A stretch of DNA of 64,000 bases from Tubiluchus corallicola (GCA_030141605.1 JAQGDQ010000255.1:181746-245745), one strand, 5' to 3'; positions 1-14,383 are shown, numbered from the stretch's first letter. Program-made: numbers and translations. The notes: a model not told the origin generated them from the sequence alone.

Positions 1-3000
1 TAAGGATTAACGATCTCAAAGAATAATAGTGAGACATTTCAAACGGTAACTTCACATTTGATGGTTTATAGAAACATTTTGACAAGCACACTTCCCCACG
101 GAGGCACGGACACGATTCTTAAAAAACCTCCCTTTCTTGGAGCCCTTTGTGACAACAAAACATGCGACAACTTTATCTCTGATTTGTCAACAACTTTACA
201 AGCGCTTCAACAATCATTACCTGTTTTTTGGACGAGCGCCTGGGCGAACGCCAGCCACATTTTAGCTAAATTACTATTATGTCTTACTCAATTATGCGTG
301 ATTAGGTAAGCTGACACAATAATATGACAATACCAGGACGTGAGGGCTCTACAGCAGACGCGCGCATTTTGATAATGGGCGCACTTCAAGATGAGACCAC
401 GTGTTGCATTCAGCCTCTGATTCAGCGCACCTAACATCAATGGTGTGGCGAACAAAAGAAGACAATGTCTTTGGTTTATTTACAGAATGAAAACAAACAT
501 TGGGAACCCAGATATTAATTCGCCCGCAATCTGGGTGTTGGGCTGAATAGGGTGGCCTGTGAATGCCTGGTTAATCAAAAAAAGATTCACAATGCGAAGA
601 AGATCGAATCTTCCAGTTGAGCAAATGAATTATTTTGCTACGTCATCAAGTTGCCTAATTGTTATAGTTGGAGTTTATAATCTAAAATCTCCAGTACACA
701 GAATGGAGTACTATAGTCTACACTGAGAGTTAAATGAGATTGATCGATTTCAAAAAAGATTTGATAGAAATGGCAGACGAATTAATTATTTATAATCTTC
801 ATTTCAAGAAACATGGCAATTATTAAATTTTTTAATAAAAAACGTAAGAAAGCAGGATGTGGAAATCTAAGAATTGAGACTCGATTTAAATTAGTGATCA
901 AAATTTGATAATAGAGAGTTTATTCCAACGTCTTATAACAAAAGGATTTTAATGTCCCTTAGGGAGTAAAATGATAGTAAGGAATGTACAAATCAAATGG
1001 TTATCCTGCAGACAAATAGTAAAGAGCGTCAAGAAATAAATGCTTCATACACGTATGGAAAGGAAGAGATAAAACAACATCAAAGAGCATTTAATGCTGA
1101 ATAGAGAACACTTATTTTAATATGTGGTACTGGGGTCATTCACAGTTCAATTTACCACTAACAGACAGAGGTGCGCTTAACGTTGGTTTCTCAAGTAGAC
1201 TGGGATCATGAGATGAAAATTTACAAACAAAGTAGGTCATCGTTTTGCGACTAGTATATGATTATTGTACGTCATTACCCGTTTATAATTCTACGTAATA
1301 CACAACTGTACAGAAAAATGGCGCTTGTCCTTGTTATAGCAGCAATTACATGAAACTGTGCATGAATTAGGCAATGGCACAGAAAAGGCTAGAAAATATC
1401 GATGTGTCATCATTGTTTCACGCTGAACGGAAGCAGCTCACATTATTATGAATATGCGCATTCAGCTATTGTTTTGCTGCTTGACGAATCAATACATAAG
1501 CGTCACACAACTCATAGATTTATCCATATGTGTGAGCATAGCCTTTAGTCATTGGCTTGGCACATTGATAATCTATAATGTTCTCTTATATGCAAAGTGA
1601 ACAGGGATTCGCACGACGTTGGCATTTATTTTATTCTTGCCAGGCGCATGCGTGTAACGAGCAGTTCCTGTAGATGCGATTCTGGAAACGTCTGCTGAAC
1701 TTACACCTAAAAGTTCTTGGGGTAACTGATGTGCTTACATTTTCTGAATTTAATCATTTTTTGTAATGTTCTTGCTCAAGCGCTTATCTTTGTGTCTTCA
1801 TTTTTCGTTTGTTTATTAGTTCATTCGTCAGTTTTTTTTCATTTGTTTATCTACTTGCCTACTCATTCCTTTAATTTATTCATAAAATAAAAAACGAGTT
1901 TCTACAGCCCATTTCGCTTCTTTTTGTTTGTTTCTTTGTTTGTTTTTTTCATTTACTCACTTGACTTTCATTTGTTAGAACATTCTTTTTGCCTTCCTAG
2001 ATACCATTTTACTTTACTTGTCTGTCAGTCTGCCATGGTAACAAAGCACCTGTTGAGATGGTCAATGATGACAATGATGATGGCAACAATAATGACGAAG
2101 ACGAAATAGACTACTTTCACCTCATTTGCTTAAAATATGATTGGCTAAACTAAAAAATAGTTACGTCTACAATTCTGCTATATAAAAACGAAATGGTAAT
2201 GCTTGTTTTATAATATCTGGTAACTACGGTTAATAGCTCAATCATATGCACCCAGCACAATAATAATAATAAACACCTACACATAATTACTAGGCGCCAA
2301 TTAGGAGCAAAGTAAACTAATCTGCTCGCAGATGGTTGAAAATGAATAAAACACAGGTTTCTATGCATCCTAGTACAATGGTTGTGAGTAATTCTATTTA
2401 GAGAGGATGGTGATATATTTTACATTTGATTATCCTGTTTGCCATAATTAGCGCACAGTGATGCGGTAAGTGCGCAAATTTCATTACCGGGCATAGCACC
2501 AGGAGGCAGGCCGAGCGCGATGACGTCACTGATTTTGTTATCAAATCTATGATGGCAAGAAAGCTGTTTAAATGTTTCAGAATTATGCAAAATGTTTAGT
2601 GAAAAAAATTGAGACAAGGATTCAACGTTTTCAAAATCACATAACTCAGAAGAGAATAGCTGAATGATCACAATGTGTGTACAGTGACCAAAGTTAGGCA
2701 ATGCTCGGTGCAAATTAGTAAACAGATTGGGGACATCCAAGAAAACTGCTTCTGGGCAGTTTCATCTGCAACACTGTCACCAACGTTTTCGAAAGATCAA
2801 ACCATAATTTTAAACAAGAAATTGTGTGCAACGCGAGCAAGGATCAATACTGGTTTCACAAAGTTTCTTAATTTTGACGTTCATGTGAACATCATAACAG
2901 ATCTCATCTTACACAAGTCCCTTTAATGCGTTTAAACACGAAGAATTTTTTTTATAATGCTCTAGAAAAATTCTGTTATATCATGTTAGGAAAAATGGAT

Positions 3001-3142
3001 GAATGGAAAAGTAAATAAGTAAATGAATAAACACAAATGAACGAACGAACAAACAAGCAAACAAGCAAACAAATAAACAAATTATTAAATAAAACAGCAT
3101 TTTTATTTTATGATATCATCTTTGACTTCATCTCGGACTTAC
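1..3142. other. Left flank: final SCAPER intron or 3' region, no exon recognised
   Basis: The SCAPER stop-bearing exon should lie downstream of 3143 on the minus strand, but I could not identify it here. Visible features are a T-rich TTTG/TTCA-type low-complexity tract at about 1797-1970, an NRF1-like motif (GGCGCATGCGTG) near 1643, and a full CRE (TGACGTCA) near 2521. A tetranucleotide AAAT/AACA/AACG repeat lies at 2995-3095. Short open frames on both strands resemble no family I know. Confidence 0.5.
2995..3095. repeat. Tetranucleotide low-complexity (AAAT/AACA/AACG)
   Basis: Imperfect runs of AAATAAGT, AACGAACG and AACAAGCA. The same kind of tract recurs at 4.2, 4.6, 21.6, 22.6, 39.8 and 57.4 kb. 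Confidence 0.85.
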
Positions 3143-3188
3143 CTCTAAGTTTTTTAGGTCGAGGCTCCTGTTCATCCAGGATTTTATC
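3143..3188 (-). CDS. SCAPER: Candidate SCAPER exon H (46-nt mini-exon)
   Basis: On the minus strand a good acceptor (TTGTTTTTACAG) is followed by 46 nt encoding DKILDEQEPRPKKLR plus one base, then a consensus donor (AGAG|GTAAGTCC). It begins in phase 0, as required after exon G. It falls where human SCAPER has a polar, variable linker after FIQ (DLAQTPGQ...PKGK). The short length and low sequence conservation leave doubt, and the intron to exon G would be 16.9 kb. It could instead belong to another minus-strand gene. A following exon must start with two bases completing a glycine codon. Confidence 0.5.
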
Positions 3189-4210
3189 CTGTAAAAACAA
3201 TTGTGACACGTGAACATTTGCAACAAACCAAATTACGCACAAAAATCAACAATACTTAGACAAGGAATCTATCGTGGTAAGCCAATTAAGTTTCACATCT
3301 TTGCAAAAGCAAGCATGCAGCAAAATTCAACACCACGACAGTGGGAACTAAGGCACTAATGCATTCAGGAATACATGCAATATTATACAGGAAATGTGTT
3401 GGAGATTTTTATCATATCAATTTCAAATATTATATTTCTATGAAACATCCGGGTACACGGTATTAAATTAAATATACTTAAAGTTCGCTAAAGGCGCAGA
3501 TTCAAAACTCCCGAAACCTCCAGAACTCCATTTGTAAGTAGTGATGAAAAGGTTGTGAAATCTCTTACGCTGTGCCTCTTTATTGCTTTTGTAATGTTTT
3601 GTTTATCTATGTGTGCTACACAAGTAAACGTTAGTAATCTTTTGCTCAATTCTGTATGCAGAGAAAGGCATCTTCCTCCACATCTTTTAGCTTGCTATTG
3701 CTAACCATACCAAGCCACGTAAAAAGATTTCATTCACAAAGAACCACTGGCTTACATCCTCCCAGCAGAGCTTCTCAGCATCCGAAAGAAAATATTATGC
3801 GAGGTTGTAATTAAAAAGCATATACGCCGAGCGTTAAGCCGGGATGAGCACATGTTGTATAAAGAAGTGTGAATTGGACAGTGAAAATTAATGTAGTCAG
3901 CAGATAAAAGAGCTGGGGTGAAAATGCTGTGGTGAAGGAAAGGAAAGTGCTTTAATATCCGGTAACTCGTTGCTTGGGCGGAACTGGTATTTCTAATTAA
4001 GACGGCAGCGAAAATGAGATGTTGCCGCGTGCCGCACAGCGTGTGCGCGGATGCTGGATAGCGGGAGGGATAATTAGCAAACAGGAAAGAGATGCAACGT
4101 GGAAATTACAAGTAGTCGCTGGGGATGTTTCACGTGTGAGGTATATAGGTTATATAAAAAGACGGAAAAATAAGATGCTAAATAAAGGGAGAAATTGGTG
4201 TGTCGACTGA

Positions 4211-4680
4211 TGAATAAGCATACACAAATAAATAATGAAAAAGTAAATAAATAAGTAAATACATAAATAAATAAATAACCGACTGAGTAAATCAATAAGA
4301 GACAAACAAACAGCAAAACAAGACACAAGCAAGTTAAAAAACAAGTAAAAAGGTAATAAATCAAGCCAGTAATCATTAAAAAAATCACTGAATCAATAAA
4401 TGACAAAAATCATTTTGACAAAAATGGCAAAATGACACATTGCCAATCAAGTGGTTAATCAACTATTTAGTCAAATAAAACGAACAATCTAGTTCTCAAG
4501 CAAACATGCAACCAAACAAATGAATCAACCAACCACCCCAGCCTGCCCATCGACACACCGACTGACAATCCAACCAACCAACTAACCAACCGACCGACCG
4601 ACCGATCGACCAAGCAAATAAACAACAAAATGAATTAATAAATTGAACAAACTAAAACCAACCAGAACAAACTAAAACCA
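4211..4680. repeat. Tetranucleotide low-complexity (AAAT, then AACC/GACC)
   Basis: AAAT-type units at 4211-4345, then CAACCAAC and a run of GACC units (GACCGACCGACCGATCGACC) at about 4570-4612. The unit type shifts along the tract. Confidence 0.88.
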
Positions 4681-7344
4681 AAATACGCAAACCTCAAACT
4701 TTATAGTAGGATTACGTAGTATGCAATTGTATGTCATGTCTGGAATTTTTCATTACGCATGCAAGTCTTGTAAGAAAACACGTAATTTCTGTTCTTTACA
4801 ACTTGGTTGATGTTATCAACTTGCTGTTTAAAGGGTTTTGCTGCAACATTAGTAGTTACGCACGTTTTATTGTTCAACGTGTACCGAGTTGCTAATGACG
4901 AATCCATTAACCTCCTCTCGTTAATTAGCTCATTTCCGCGAGGATCCATTAAAGTGTCCGCTTATGAAATTATGCCTAATTTTTATCATTACTGCCAGAG
5001 AAAGCTCTCTAATATTTCAATTCACGTTTGACGTTTTATTGCGTTTTATTTAAGAAAAACATAAATATACATGCGCGTACATACATTAAAAATTAGACGC
5101 ACTGTCTTTATGGGGAAATATAAAACATTAATGGCCGGGCAATAAAAAAGGATATTCTAGCCGAAATGAAGTTAGACAAAATTGTTCAGTTCATATTATT
5201 AAATAATGCGAATCAGGAGCGTGCATGGTACAAAGAGCAAGGAAGCTGTATAACTGAAATTGATTTTTACAATTTATTCAGTTCTGGCGCAAGAATACTC
5301 TCTGAACCTCTGACTTTAATCCAATGTTCACTATTTAATGTTATTATATAAATGCAATCTAGCTATATAATTTAGTTGAAATATAGACTAATATATGACA
5401 CCAAATTATATTGCTGACTCTCTTCTCGCTTGTCGCTCAAATCGAATTCGGGTGTAAGCTAGTTAAAGCTACTTGAAATTTGCAAGGCAAATGTTGTGGT
5501 GCTATGTATGACTGACCAGGACAGATCATGCCTGACCGAAACTGAGGCATAAGTGCGCTAATTGTAAGTAGTTTTCCTGAATTAGAATGGCTGTAATTAT
5601 GTAAAATTAGTTTTGTATAAATTACACTATCTTACTTTTGTAGGTATGCATGGTATTTTACTGCATATTCGGTGCAGTGTATGCAACTGGAAATTGTTAT
5701 CCCATTTCTGACACCAGTGTGCTCTAGAGCAACCGTGTGTACTTGGAATCTGTTAGAAGATCGAATGGGCACAAACTGACAGCATACACCTTCCAAACAA
5801 TCTATTCTTCAAGATCAACATTTAGGGCATATGTAGATGTACTCTAATCCAATGAAACTCCACCGTTCGGTACATACCAAAACAAAGTTTTCCCGCAGAA
5901 TGCCATCAAAAGGGCAGTTGTGAGCTGTTTGCCACTCAACTAGATGAGACTGCAGGCAATAGTTTCACATAATAAAATAATATAATATAGCCAGCACGTG
6001 GTAGAAGTGGGGTCAGAAATTTGATTGCTTTACTGAGCGAACAATGCTCTCCGAGAACAAATATCGTCACAATCAATACGACATGCGGGGCAGATTCATA
6101 CGTGGCATCCTATTACAGAGCATCAGTATTAGTACTTTGACTTTTCCATTGAAACTTGGATCCAAGCCACATACGCATACGCACCCAACTTTATATGTGA
6201 TGCAAAGTAGTTGCATTCATTAAATGGCTTTTTGATCACTTTCTAGGCATGAAGTTTTAACACTTGGGAGAAAATGAGCCGAAATGCACAATAATTGCGC
6301 TACGGAATTCTACGCTACGGTAGCGACTAAATTATTGTTTGGAAGCCCTTGTTTTGCACTATTTGCTTTGCAGAATTACTACTATATTACAGCAATAAAT
6401 ACAATTATTACTGTGTACAAGTTAATAGACAAACAATAGGTAACGATGATTAAACTGACAACAATGATCTTTACGTCAATAGTAACTATGATAATCATCA
6501 CTAAGTAAGCATAAGAAAGTGATTGGCTAGATATTTAACATAAACATGCTGAATGTTGAATGTTTTCACAATTCATCTTGAGTGGTTACGTGTTTGAACA
6601 AAAAGAGTTTCGCAATTGTCTGTAACTAGAACTTCAAAATTTGTCGGTAACGTTTTTATAATGCTTATAATATTCGCATTTCCTGAGCGTATTCACGGCA
6701 AAGTCTTTTGATCCCTTTCCTTATGGCTTGCCTTTCCTTTCCTTTCCTTCGTAGCGACTCATTATGATGACGGCATCAATGACAGGTCACTTCTCAGCTC
6801 GACTCAGCTTGACTTTACTTCTTGGGCAGATTGTGTTCATTTTTTATCTCAACCGCGCAAGGCTGTAATTTTGGTAAAACATGCCTTTGTTTTCCACCTG
6901 CGAAAGCCCCAGAGGACGTTTCTTTTGGAGATGTGACTGTTTATATTCCTCCTGTTCACCTTTTGCAGCGACAGCGCATAACAGATAAAGCAATCAGCCG
7001 TAATTTTTATAGCCTTCCTAAAGCCTGTAAGCATCGCAAATCCGCTAGGAATCCTCCAACTAACTCTATCTTGTCGCAAAGTGTTAAGCCACTCTCCACT
7101 GGGAGCAATTACAGCGAGGTTTGTTTCTGTCATTTGCACGTAATTAAGCAATATAAGATGAGATTTGTGTTTGTCTGTTGTATCAGTTGCATCTGCTGGT
7201 GCTGAACGATTGTTCTTGTCACTTGAGTGGCCTGGATTAGAAATGTCAACAGAAGTAGCGTTTTACAGCTCGAAGGAAGAGTTCTTCTAGTCTTAATTAC
7301 TATAGTGGTTCAGGGTATGACGAAATGTACTGCAGCTGAAAGTG

Positions 7345-7686
7345 CTATTTTAGAAATACGAGACAGAGAAAAAAGGAAGGAAGAAAGAATAAAAAGAAAC
7401 AGTGGGAGAGAAAGAGAGTGAGATACGAGGAAGGATAGAGGGAGAAAGAAAAACATATTAAAGAAACCGTTTACGAAACAGAATTAATAATAATATGTAC
7501 CCATAAAGAGCAAGAGCGGACTGATATTAATTATTTGCTTTAATTGCTTTAATAAATGCTTTAATTGTACTTTTGTGAGCATGTGTGTTATGTACATGTA
7601 TTTGCATATGCGTTCAGTACCCAATAAATACATCAAATATATTTAAATCAGCAGAGAGCGAGAGAGAGAAGAGGGAATGAGAAAAG

Positions 7687-7717
<31 letters not shown>

Positions 7718-7740
7718 TAGGGAGAGAAAGAGGTGAGAAA
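7345..7740. repeat. Purine-rich GA low-complexity tracts
   Basis: Two purine-rich stretches (7345-7455 and 7655-7740) of GAGA/GAAA type are separated by A+T-rich sequence. Open frames rich in KER or SLS in this area come from composition. Confidence 0.85.
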
Positions 7741-9129
7741 AATGAAAGAATAATAAAAAGTATTTTATTTTTAACAAAGAGCGGAAGGAATAGCAAATTT
7801 ATAAGCCTACAATGACCGAATCATAATCTTTATTACATTTAGAGGCGCTAAGTGACGCATCACTATACCTTCTCTTTTTGAGAAGCCCTAGATAATCGTG
7901 CGGCGCGTGCACAAAGAGGAGATCAGTATCTGCTAGTGCTGTGACTAACTGGATAATAAGCACCGCTTTCATGGCATGGGCTTCCTCGGCAGCTAACATG
8001 TGTTTGTAGCGTCTGAAATCCCATCAGCCAAATCTGCATAGATTGAGCAAGACAGCTCCTCCATAGTCGCTTCTCGTTGACTAAACCATCAAAGACACGA
8101 CAGCAGAGAAAGAGGAGACAAGCGTGGAATTGAGGGCAGCTCAAGACTGTGTTAGCGTCATCAAAAATGGACAGTTCAAGTGAATGACCATTAGCTATGC
8201 AGCTAAATCAAACCAGAACCTACTTCAAAACAAAGAAAAAAGTTGCTTGTTGTTGTTTTGAGGATACCTAAACCATTTACAATATAGTTTAGGTATCCCT
8301 ATCTACTGACAACATGAAGTTATTTCAGAAATGTTTTTCAAATTCTCTCTTTTTTGGTTTTAGTGCTAGCAGAAATATATATGCTGCATGGTTTAAGTCA
8401 GGTTTCAGGTTCTAATACAAAAAAGAATACGATCTTTTTCGAGGTTTCGACATGTACGATTAATAACATTAAATTTATTCTGCGCAAAACCCAAATATAT
8501 TACGTAAATATCTATCAATAGGAAAAGCTGAACCGCTGTACACAATTATTGCAAGTGGAATACTAAAAGAGATGATCTTTCTTAAAAGGCATCAACTACA
8601 TGTCTGTTAGGGGGCGACTAAACTAAAGCTCCTATTGTTTGGTGTACTTCGTGTTAAAAACTTGATGTAATAAATACAAAGTTCGTTATTATGGAGAGAA
8701 TGTCAAATCGAAAATCTAAAAGAGAGAAACAACATAAGAGAGAACGCAAAAAAATCTAAGACAATGAAAAAGCATAAAAGAAAGTATTGTTTCTCGTTTA
8801 AGTGCCGCTAAATTTTATTAAGCTGTTGTCGAAACATCGAAAACGTATGACGCTATAGACAATGCTTTTGTTGATCAATACTCCCGAAAGTAGTAGAGTG
8901 CTTCCTATTGATTCCTGATTAATGGAATCAGGGATAATGATCCAGAAGTGTGAAATCTAGTAAAAGGGTTATATGCGTGTGAAAGCGAAGAACGTCGAGG
9001 AGATGTCAAATTAATGAACACAGCGCAGAAACAAGAATAATGTAATGCACTAAATAACACAACGGTAACTAGGATTATCAACATTTCTGAACACCATTCC
9101 CTGTTTAGGCAGGTAATAGAACAAACGTA

Positions 9130-9660
9130 GCACGAAACGGATTCAAAATCTCAGCACCCGTAATCTCAACGTTCGTATCCTCAGCACCCGTAACCTCAAC
9201 ACTCGTAATGTCCGGCACCCGTAACTTGAGCACCCGTAACCTCACCACTTATAACATCAGTAGTCGTAACCACAGCATTAGTAAGTTCAGCACTCGTAAC
9301 CTCGGTACCCGTAACCTTACCACCCGTAATGTCAACACTCGTAACCTCAGCACCCGTAATCTCAACACTCGTAATGTCCGGCAGCCGTAACTTGAGCACC
9401 CGTAACCTCACCACTTATAACATCAGTAGTCGTAACCACAGCATTAGTAAGCTCAGCACTCGTAACCTCAGCACCCGTAACCTTACCACCCGTAATGTCA
9501 ACACTCGTAACCTCAGCACCCATAACTAGAGCACTCGTAACCTAAGCACTCATAACTCCGCAACCCGTAACTAGAGCACTCGAAACCTAAGCACTCATAA
9601 CTCAGCAACCCGTAACCTCAGCACCCATAGCTTCAACACTAGTGACCGCAGCCTCAGTAT
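9130..9660. repeat. 15-bp minisatellite with 166-bp higher-order unit
   Basis: About 35 degenerate copies of a 15-bp unit close to CTCAGCACCCGTAAC (variants CACTCGTAAC, CACCCGTAAT). A block starting TCCGGCACCCGTAACTTGAG at 9211 recurs at 9377 as TCCGGCAGCCGTAACTTGAG. The variant order inside is retained (CCACTTATAACATCAGTAGT and so on), giving a 166-bp higher-order period. The open frames with STRN repeats on either strand arise from the 15-bp (5-codon) period and are not taken as genes. Confidence 0.9.
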
Positions 9661-11976
9661 CCAGAATCTGTGCACTTGATAATCTAAGTACTCCTAACCT
9701 CGTCACCACTAACGAGGTACATCAAAGCAGCGTGTTCGTCCAGGTAGTGTCATTTGATGGCACAGATGGCAAAATTTGATCTCGACTCATCATTCTTCAC
9801 TGAACTGCAGCAACATATTGTTCCCAAGCACTAGGTTTGGGTTACTACAATGTGTACAATTCATGACAGAAGTACTGCTACCAACCAAGCCACTTGAAAA
9901 TCGCTTTTCACTTCACATAGACGTGTATTAGTCACCAGGTTTGGGATAAAGAGCTTAGCGCAGCGAAGACGCTTAAACCCCTAACACATCGAAATGGGAG
10001 TTCTTCCGTGTAGGCATTCTGTTCGTGTAACAGCAGTCTAGTGCAACGAAGTTGATGACAGGTTCTTCAGAGAACTATGAAAATTAATGACTTGAGCAGA
10101 GAAGCCACACGATAAACTCGTATGCATCTTTTCAGTGCATGAATATGAAGCTAGAGCAAGAGCTCTAAAGATGTTTATGGTGCTTCTACATTACTTCATA
10201 ACCTCTTGGAAGATGCAGAAAAAGAGAAAACGTAGGTGCTATAGTCTCACACTGCTACAGTTCAGTAAACTCTTATAGAGATGGTACCCTGTACTAAAAG
10301 AATTAATCCAAGAGGATTAAAAGTAAAAGATGCCTTTCTGTTTCAGTGCCTAGCATCCTGTTTGTGACAAACACGACAATAACGATGGAGAGAGGCTACT
10401 GATATTTAGTTTAACTTCCTTGTACATTTAGACGCTGGCTTAACGCAGAACTGATTTTGAAAGCAGATGAAAAAGGTTAATTAAGAAAATTCTTCGTAGG
10501 AACGCCACCAATCAATTGACAATAAAAATACAAATAATTGAGGCAATAATGTACGGTACAATTAATATTCACACGTGTGCTACAATAATGATAATTGTTA
10601 TGGTGGCTGCATTTTCATTCTAAACAATTTCTACACGACATACTGCAAGAGGTGGAGAGACCATTCATTGAAAGATAACAATTAATGTCCAACGCTTTGT
10701 TAAGCGCAATCTAAGCAATAAATAGCAATTTGAGAATTTCGACGCTAGGCTGCCCACGATATAGGCAATCAGTCGGAGCTTTTGTAACAGGAAGCTAACT
10801 AGCCGAGTGACTTCTATGCGAGAATAATGGGTTGGTAGAGTAACATTTGTGCTAGCATGCTGTGACCATCGCACAATATTTTCCGACTGGATGAAATTAA
10901 AACATCAATGGTAGAAGGAGAATAGAACTGGACGCATTGACGTCTTCACGCCACATTTACACATGAAGCTGTATTGATTTCCTCAGCAATATTAAAGCGC
11001 TATTGGGGAGGTAAAGTTTGTTTGTTGTAAATAAGTAATAATTTGAATGCAACTGCAAAAGTGACTTAGTGAAAATTTGCACTTTATTCAGATTCGATCT
11101 CAGGGTTAATACAGCAAAGTCTTAGATCGGTTGGTCAGATAATTGGTGACAATCAGTCAGTCACCCAGTCAGTTAGTTAACGGACCATATAGTAAGTATT
11201 TGACCTGAACACTTTCATATTAATAGATCACTATAATTGGAACTCAAACGTTTATATACCTTTTATAACAAACACCTTTCTGTATTTGAACAAAATGCAC
11301 AATTTAACTTTCTTTGTGCATCAGTAGAAGCTCTTGAAAGTTGTTTACGTTACACACTCTTCAGTGCCAACTATTCGAAAAGAAATGCTATAGAAGTTGT
11401 AACGAATCACACGAATCTTTTTCCTATTCAGTGAATCTTATTGCGTAAGGCACGCGGGGGATAGAGTTTGACATTATCTCCTCGCATACATAAGGTTAGC
11501 AAAGTATTGGAGCCAATTCTGGCTGAATGAACAAATATGGGTTTGTAATTTATTTTGTAATTAATACAAAAACAAAAACCTTGTAATATAAACAACAATG
11601 CGATGCACTCAGTTTCATGCATCACAAGCCACAGTAATAGTATTAATAAACTCTACTAAAAAAACAAAAATTATTCATCTCACAAGCATTCATTATAAAG
11701 GCATTTATTATATATTACATATTCTTAGATTAAGTGGCTTACTTCAATAAGTCATGTTTAAGAATCAACCTCTTAGTACAGAACTATAAAAACAAATAAT
11801 ATAAACGCACGTTTAAAAAATGTAAATAAATTTACGCGTCTCTGCGTTTACACAATGTATATAAATTGGTCTACTTCCGTCTATTTCATGTTCTATTTAA
11901 CTACACTATGATGATTATGTAAATTTTACTAATTTACCAATTATAACGCAAGGTTCTTGCACCAAATAATGAGATA

Positions 11977-11985
11977 GTAATAATG

Positions 11986-12064
<79 letters not shown>

Positions 12065-12085
12065 TAATAATATTATTATTATTAC
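11977..12085. repeat. (AAT)n microsatellite
   Basis: A run of AAT units about 105 bp long with single-base interruptions, switching to ATT at 12070-12084. It directly abuts a G+C-richer block at 12100. Confidence 0.97.
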
Positions 12086-13394
12086 GTTAGGTATGATTAG
12101 GTGTCTGGCAATAAAAATGTGGGGAGTTTTCCAGGCCGCAATCAGGCGGCGCAGATGACGAGTTTCCGGTTTCGGGAGCCGCGCAAATTCCGGAGGAACC
12201 CTAATCCTCGTTGTCTGCCTCTCCGACGCAGAGAAAACAAACACGGCTATGCGAAGCCCATTCAACTAACAAACATTCGAGGATCAGGTGTAGGGTTTTC
12301 TCCACGGCGAGGAAAACAGCTCTCGGCTGTTGTGGTATCGTGTCGTTACAGGGAAAACTCATTTGCTAAATGGTGCGGTTTTATACGGGGGCGACGGATA
12401 AACTCATAAACTTCACTGCAAAACTAGCAAGCATAGACATACTGTTGACAATAGAAGTCCAATGCAATTCGTCCAAAAACACCAATAAAACCGTTGCAGT
12501 GAAGTTCTCCTTCTCAGTGTAGACATGCGTGCATCTGTGCCATTATGGCTAAATAACACAGTCTTTACTTCGAAGGTAAAAGCCCATTAAAATATCCCAC
12601 TCAATTTTTTGGTGACACATTAATAAAACGTCAATTAATTATACTTAATTATATTATAATTATGATTAATTTGCACCTAGGAATAATTTTGGAGCGCTTA
12701 ACCACAGGGCCTACTACTGCTAATGGTTTTGGCGAGACCGGTACCTAGCTTATTCAAGATGATACCTCTAAATGGGACTTTGAAGCGGCAGAAGATAAAC
12801 AACAAATCAAAGTTCGTCTGTGTACGTATAATTAACTGCAAGTATGTCTTAAAAAACGAGTGAATGTATGTGAAAAAATACTTTTCTGGAGGCATTTAGT
12901 TTCAAACATCGATGATGTAATGTTGATTTTCAGAAAAGAAATATTAATTAAAACGAAAACTGCAGCTTTAGATGCAACAAGATGATCCTTTTTCAACGCA
13001 TATCACTTTCCCAAACCCCGTCGCTAGATTCAGCTGAACGCATACCTAGGTCTCAGTTTCTCAAACAAGTTACACAGGATTTCTTGGACAAATTATCCTG
13101 CACTGGACTAACAAGCCGTTTAAGTCCCAAAGGGTAAGCAATACGTCCCGCGCTGGTCTTCTTACAAGAAAAACCTTGGTGGTACTCATACATGACGGAC
13201 AGCTTGCAGCCCAATTAGCGAGAACTACACTAGCCCTTGGCTGGAGGCAGGTTTCTAATGACTTTACGAATAGTTTTGAAAACAAACAGCGATGTTTTGA
13301 TAACAACAAACATCGAAGTTGTTCTAAGAAATGAAAAACTTCTGGATTAAGTTTACGATGACCGCAGTTCTTTTTTGCAGCAAAGGACAGAAGC

Positions 13395-13720
13395 TACAGT
13401 TCTGACAACTAAGCAAAAGTATAAATTACCTTATACTGTCAATAAGATAAATAAAGTGTTTTTGTTTTGGTGAATCAGTGGTGAACACTGGGATGGCAAT
13501 GCAGTGGCGTTTTACCCACTTCCTCAAACATTTTAAATTACTAAGAATTTTCTTTTCCAATTACATAAGACTCGCAAACAGATACGCGTAATGCTAGGTA
13601 ATACAACTTTATATGAATTTTTTTTTGGATATACTTTAAAATCACCGTTTCTTCCCCATTAACAACATTCAGAACAAGCCTGACAATAGAAACGCTATCT
13701 ATCAAAATTATCTAGAAGTA
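13395..13720. repeat. Unclassified interspersed repeat, copy 1
   Basis: The sequence from ACTAAGCAAAAGTATAAATT through ACTGGGATGGCAATGCAGTG and on past GGATATACTTTA aligns, in order and orientation, with 49305-49610. Shared pieces include TTATACTGTCAAT, CAGTG..., CTGGGATGGCAATGCAGTG, TTTTAAATTA, AATATAACTTT-like and GGATATACTTTA. No terminal repeats, duplication or coding capacity were found. Confidence 0.7.
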
Positions 13721-14039
13721 AGCCTTAAAACACCAGAGAAACAATGAAGCCAGTAGACTCAGTACTAGATTAATTCCGCTCAAAATAAATAAATTTATAC
13801 ATAAGTTAAAATATGCATAACTAACTAAGTAACCAAAAAACAGTAAATCTCCCTAAAGAAAATACCATCTACACGAGGTTCCAGTACAACACTTGCATCA
13901 AAGGATTACAGATTCCTAGAAGCTGACATAACATTTTACAAGTGAAGTGCAGAAACACAACGAAAAAGTAAACTGGTAGTTGCTGTAAGTAGCAAAAACC
14001 ATGTAGAATGTTTGGGCATTAATTATCATTAGTGGATGG

Positions 14040-14299
14040 GTCTACGTATAATTGTGTATGTAATTTCACACATTATGAATTTGTGGAAAATGTGTGGGTA
14101 GTGTGGTGTGGGTGGTGTGATGTGGCATAGTGTGAATGATATGAGTAATTCTAGTGTTTCTCTTTAAAAGTAGTTTACCAGAATTTTGAATATAACACTA
14201 TGCTCTACAGTACAAATTTGTTGAAAATTGTAATTACAATTTTAAAATTCGTTGTGTACTGGACATTTGAAAATGGAATAAATTTTGTAATATAATACA

Positions 14300-14383
<84 letters not shown>

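Noticed and set aside
58-309. 83-codon plus-strand open frame
   Set aside because: No recognisable domain, splice context or homologue; length is within what chance gives.
580-650. Minus-strand peptide QNNSFAQLEDSIFFAL followed by a stop, vaguely like the SCAPER C-terminus
   Set aside because: The would-be acceptor has no pyrimidine tract and the phase does not match exon H; likeness to the human end is too weak.
9196-9529. Open frames with repeated TRNLS or TSAEVT motifs, resembling a repeat protein
   Set aside because: The period is the 15-bp minisatellite; both strands are open at once and the frame shifts between the 166-bp blocks.
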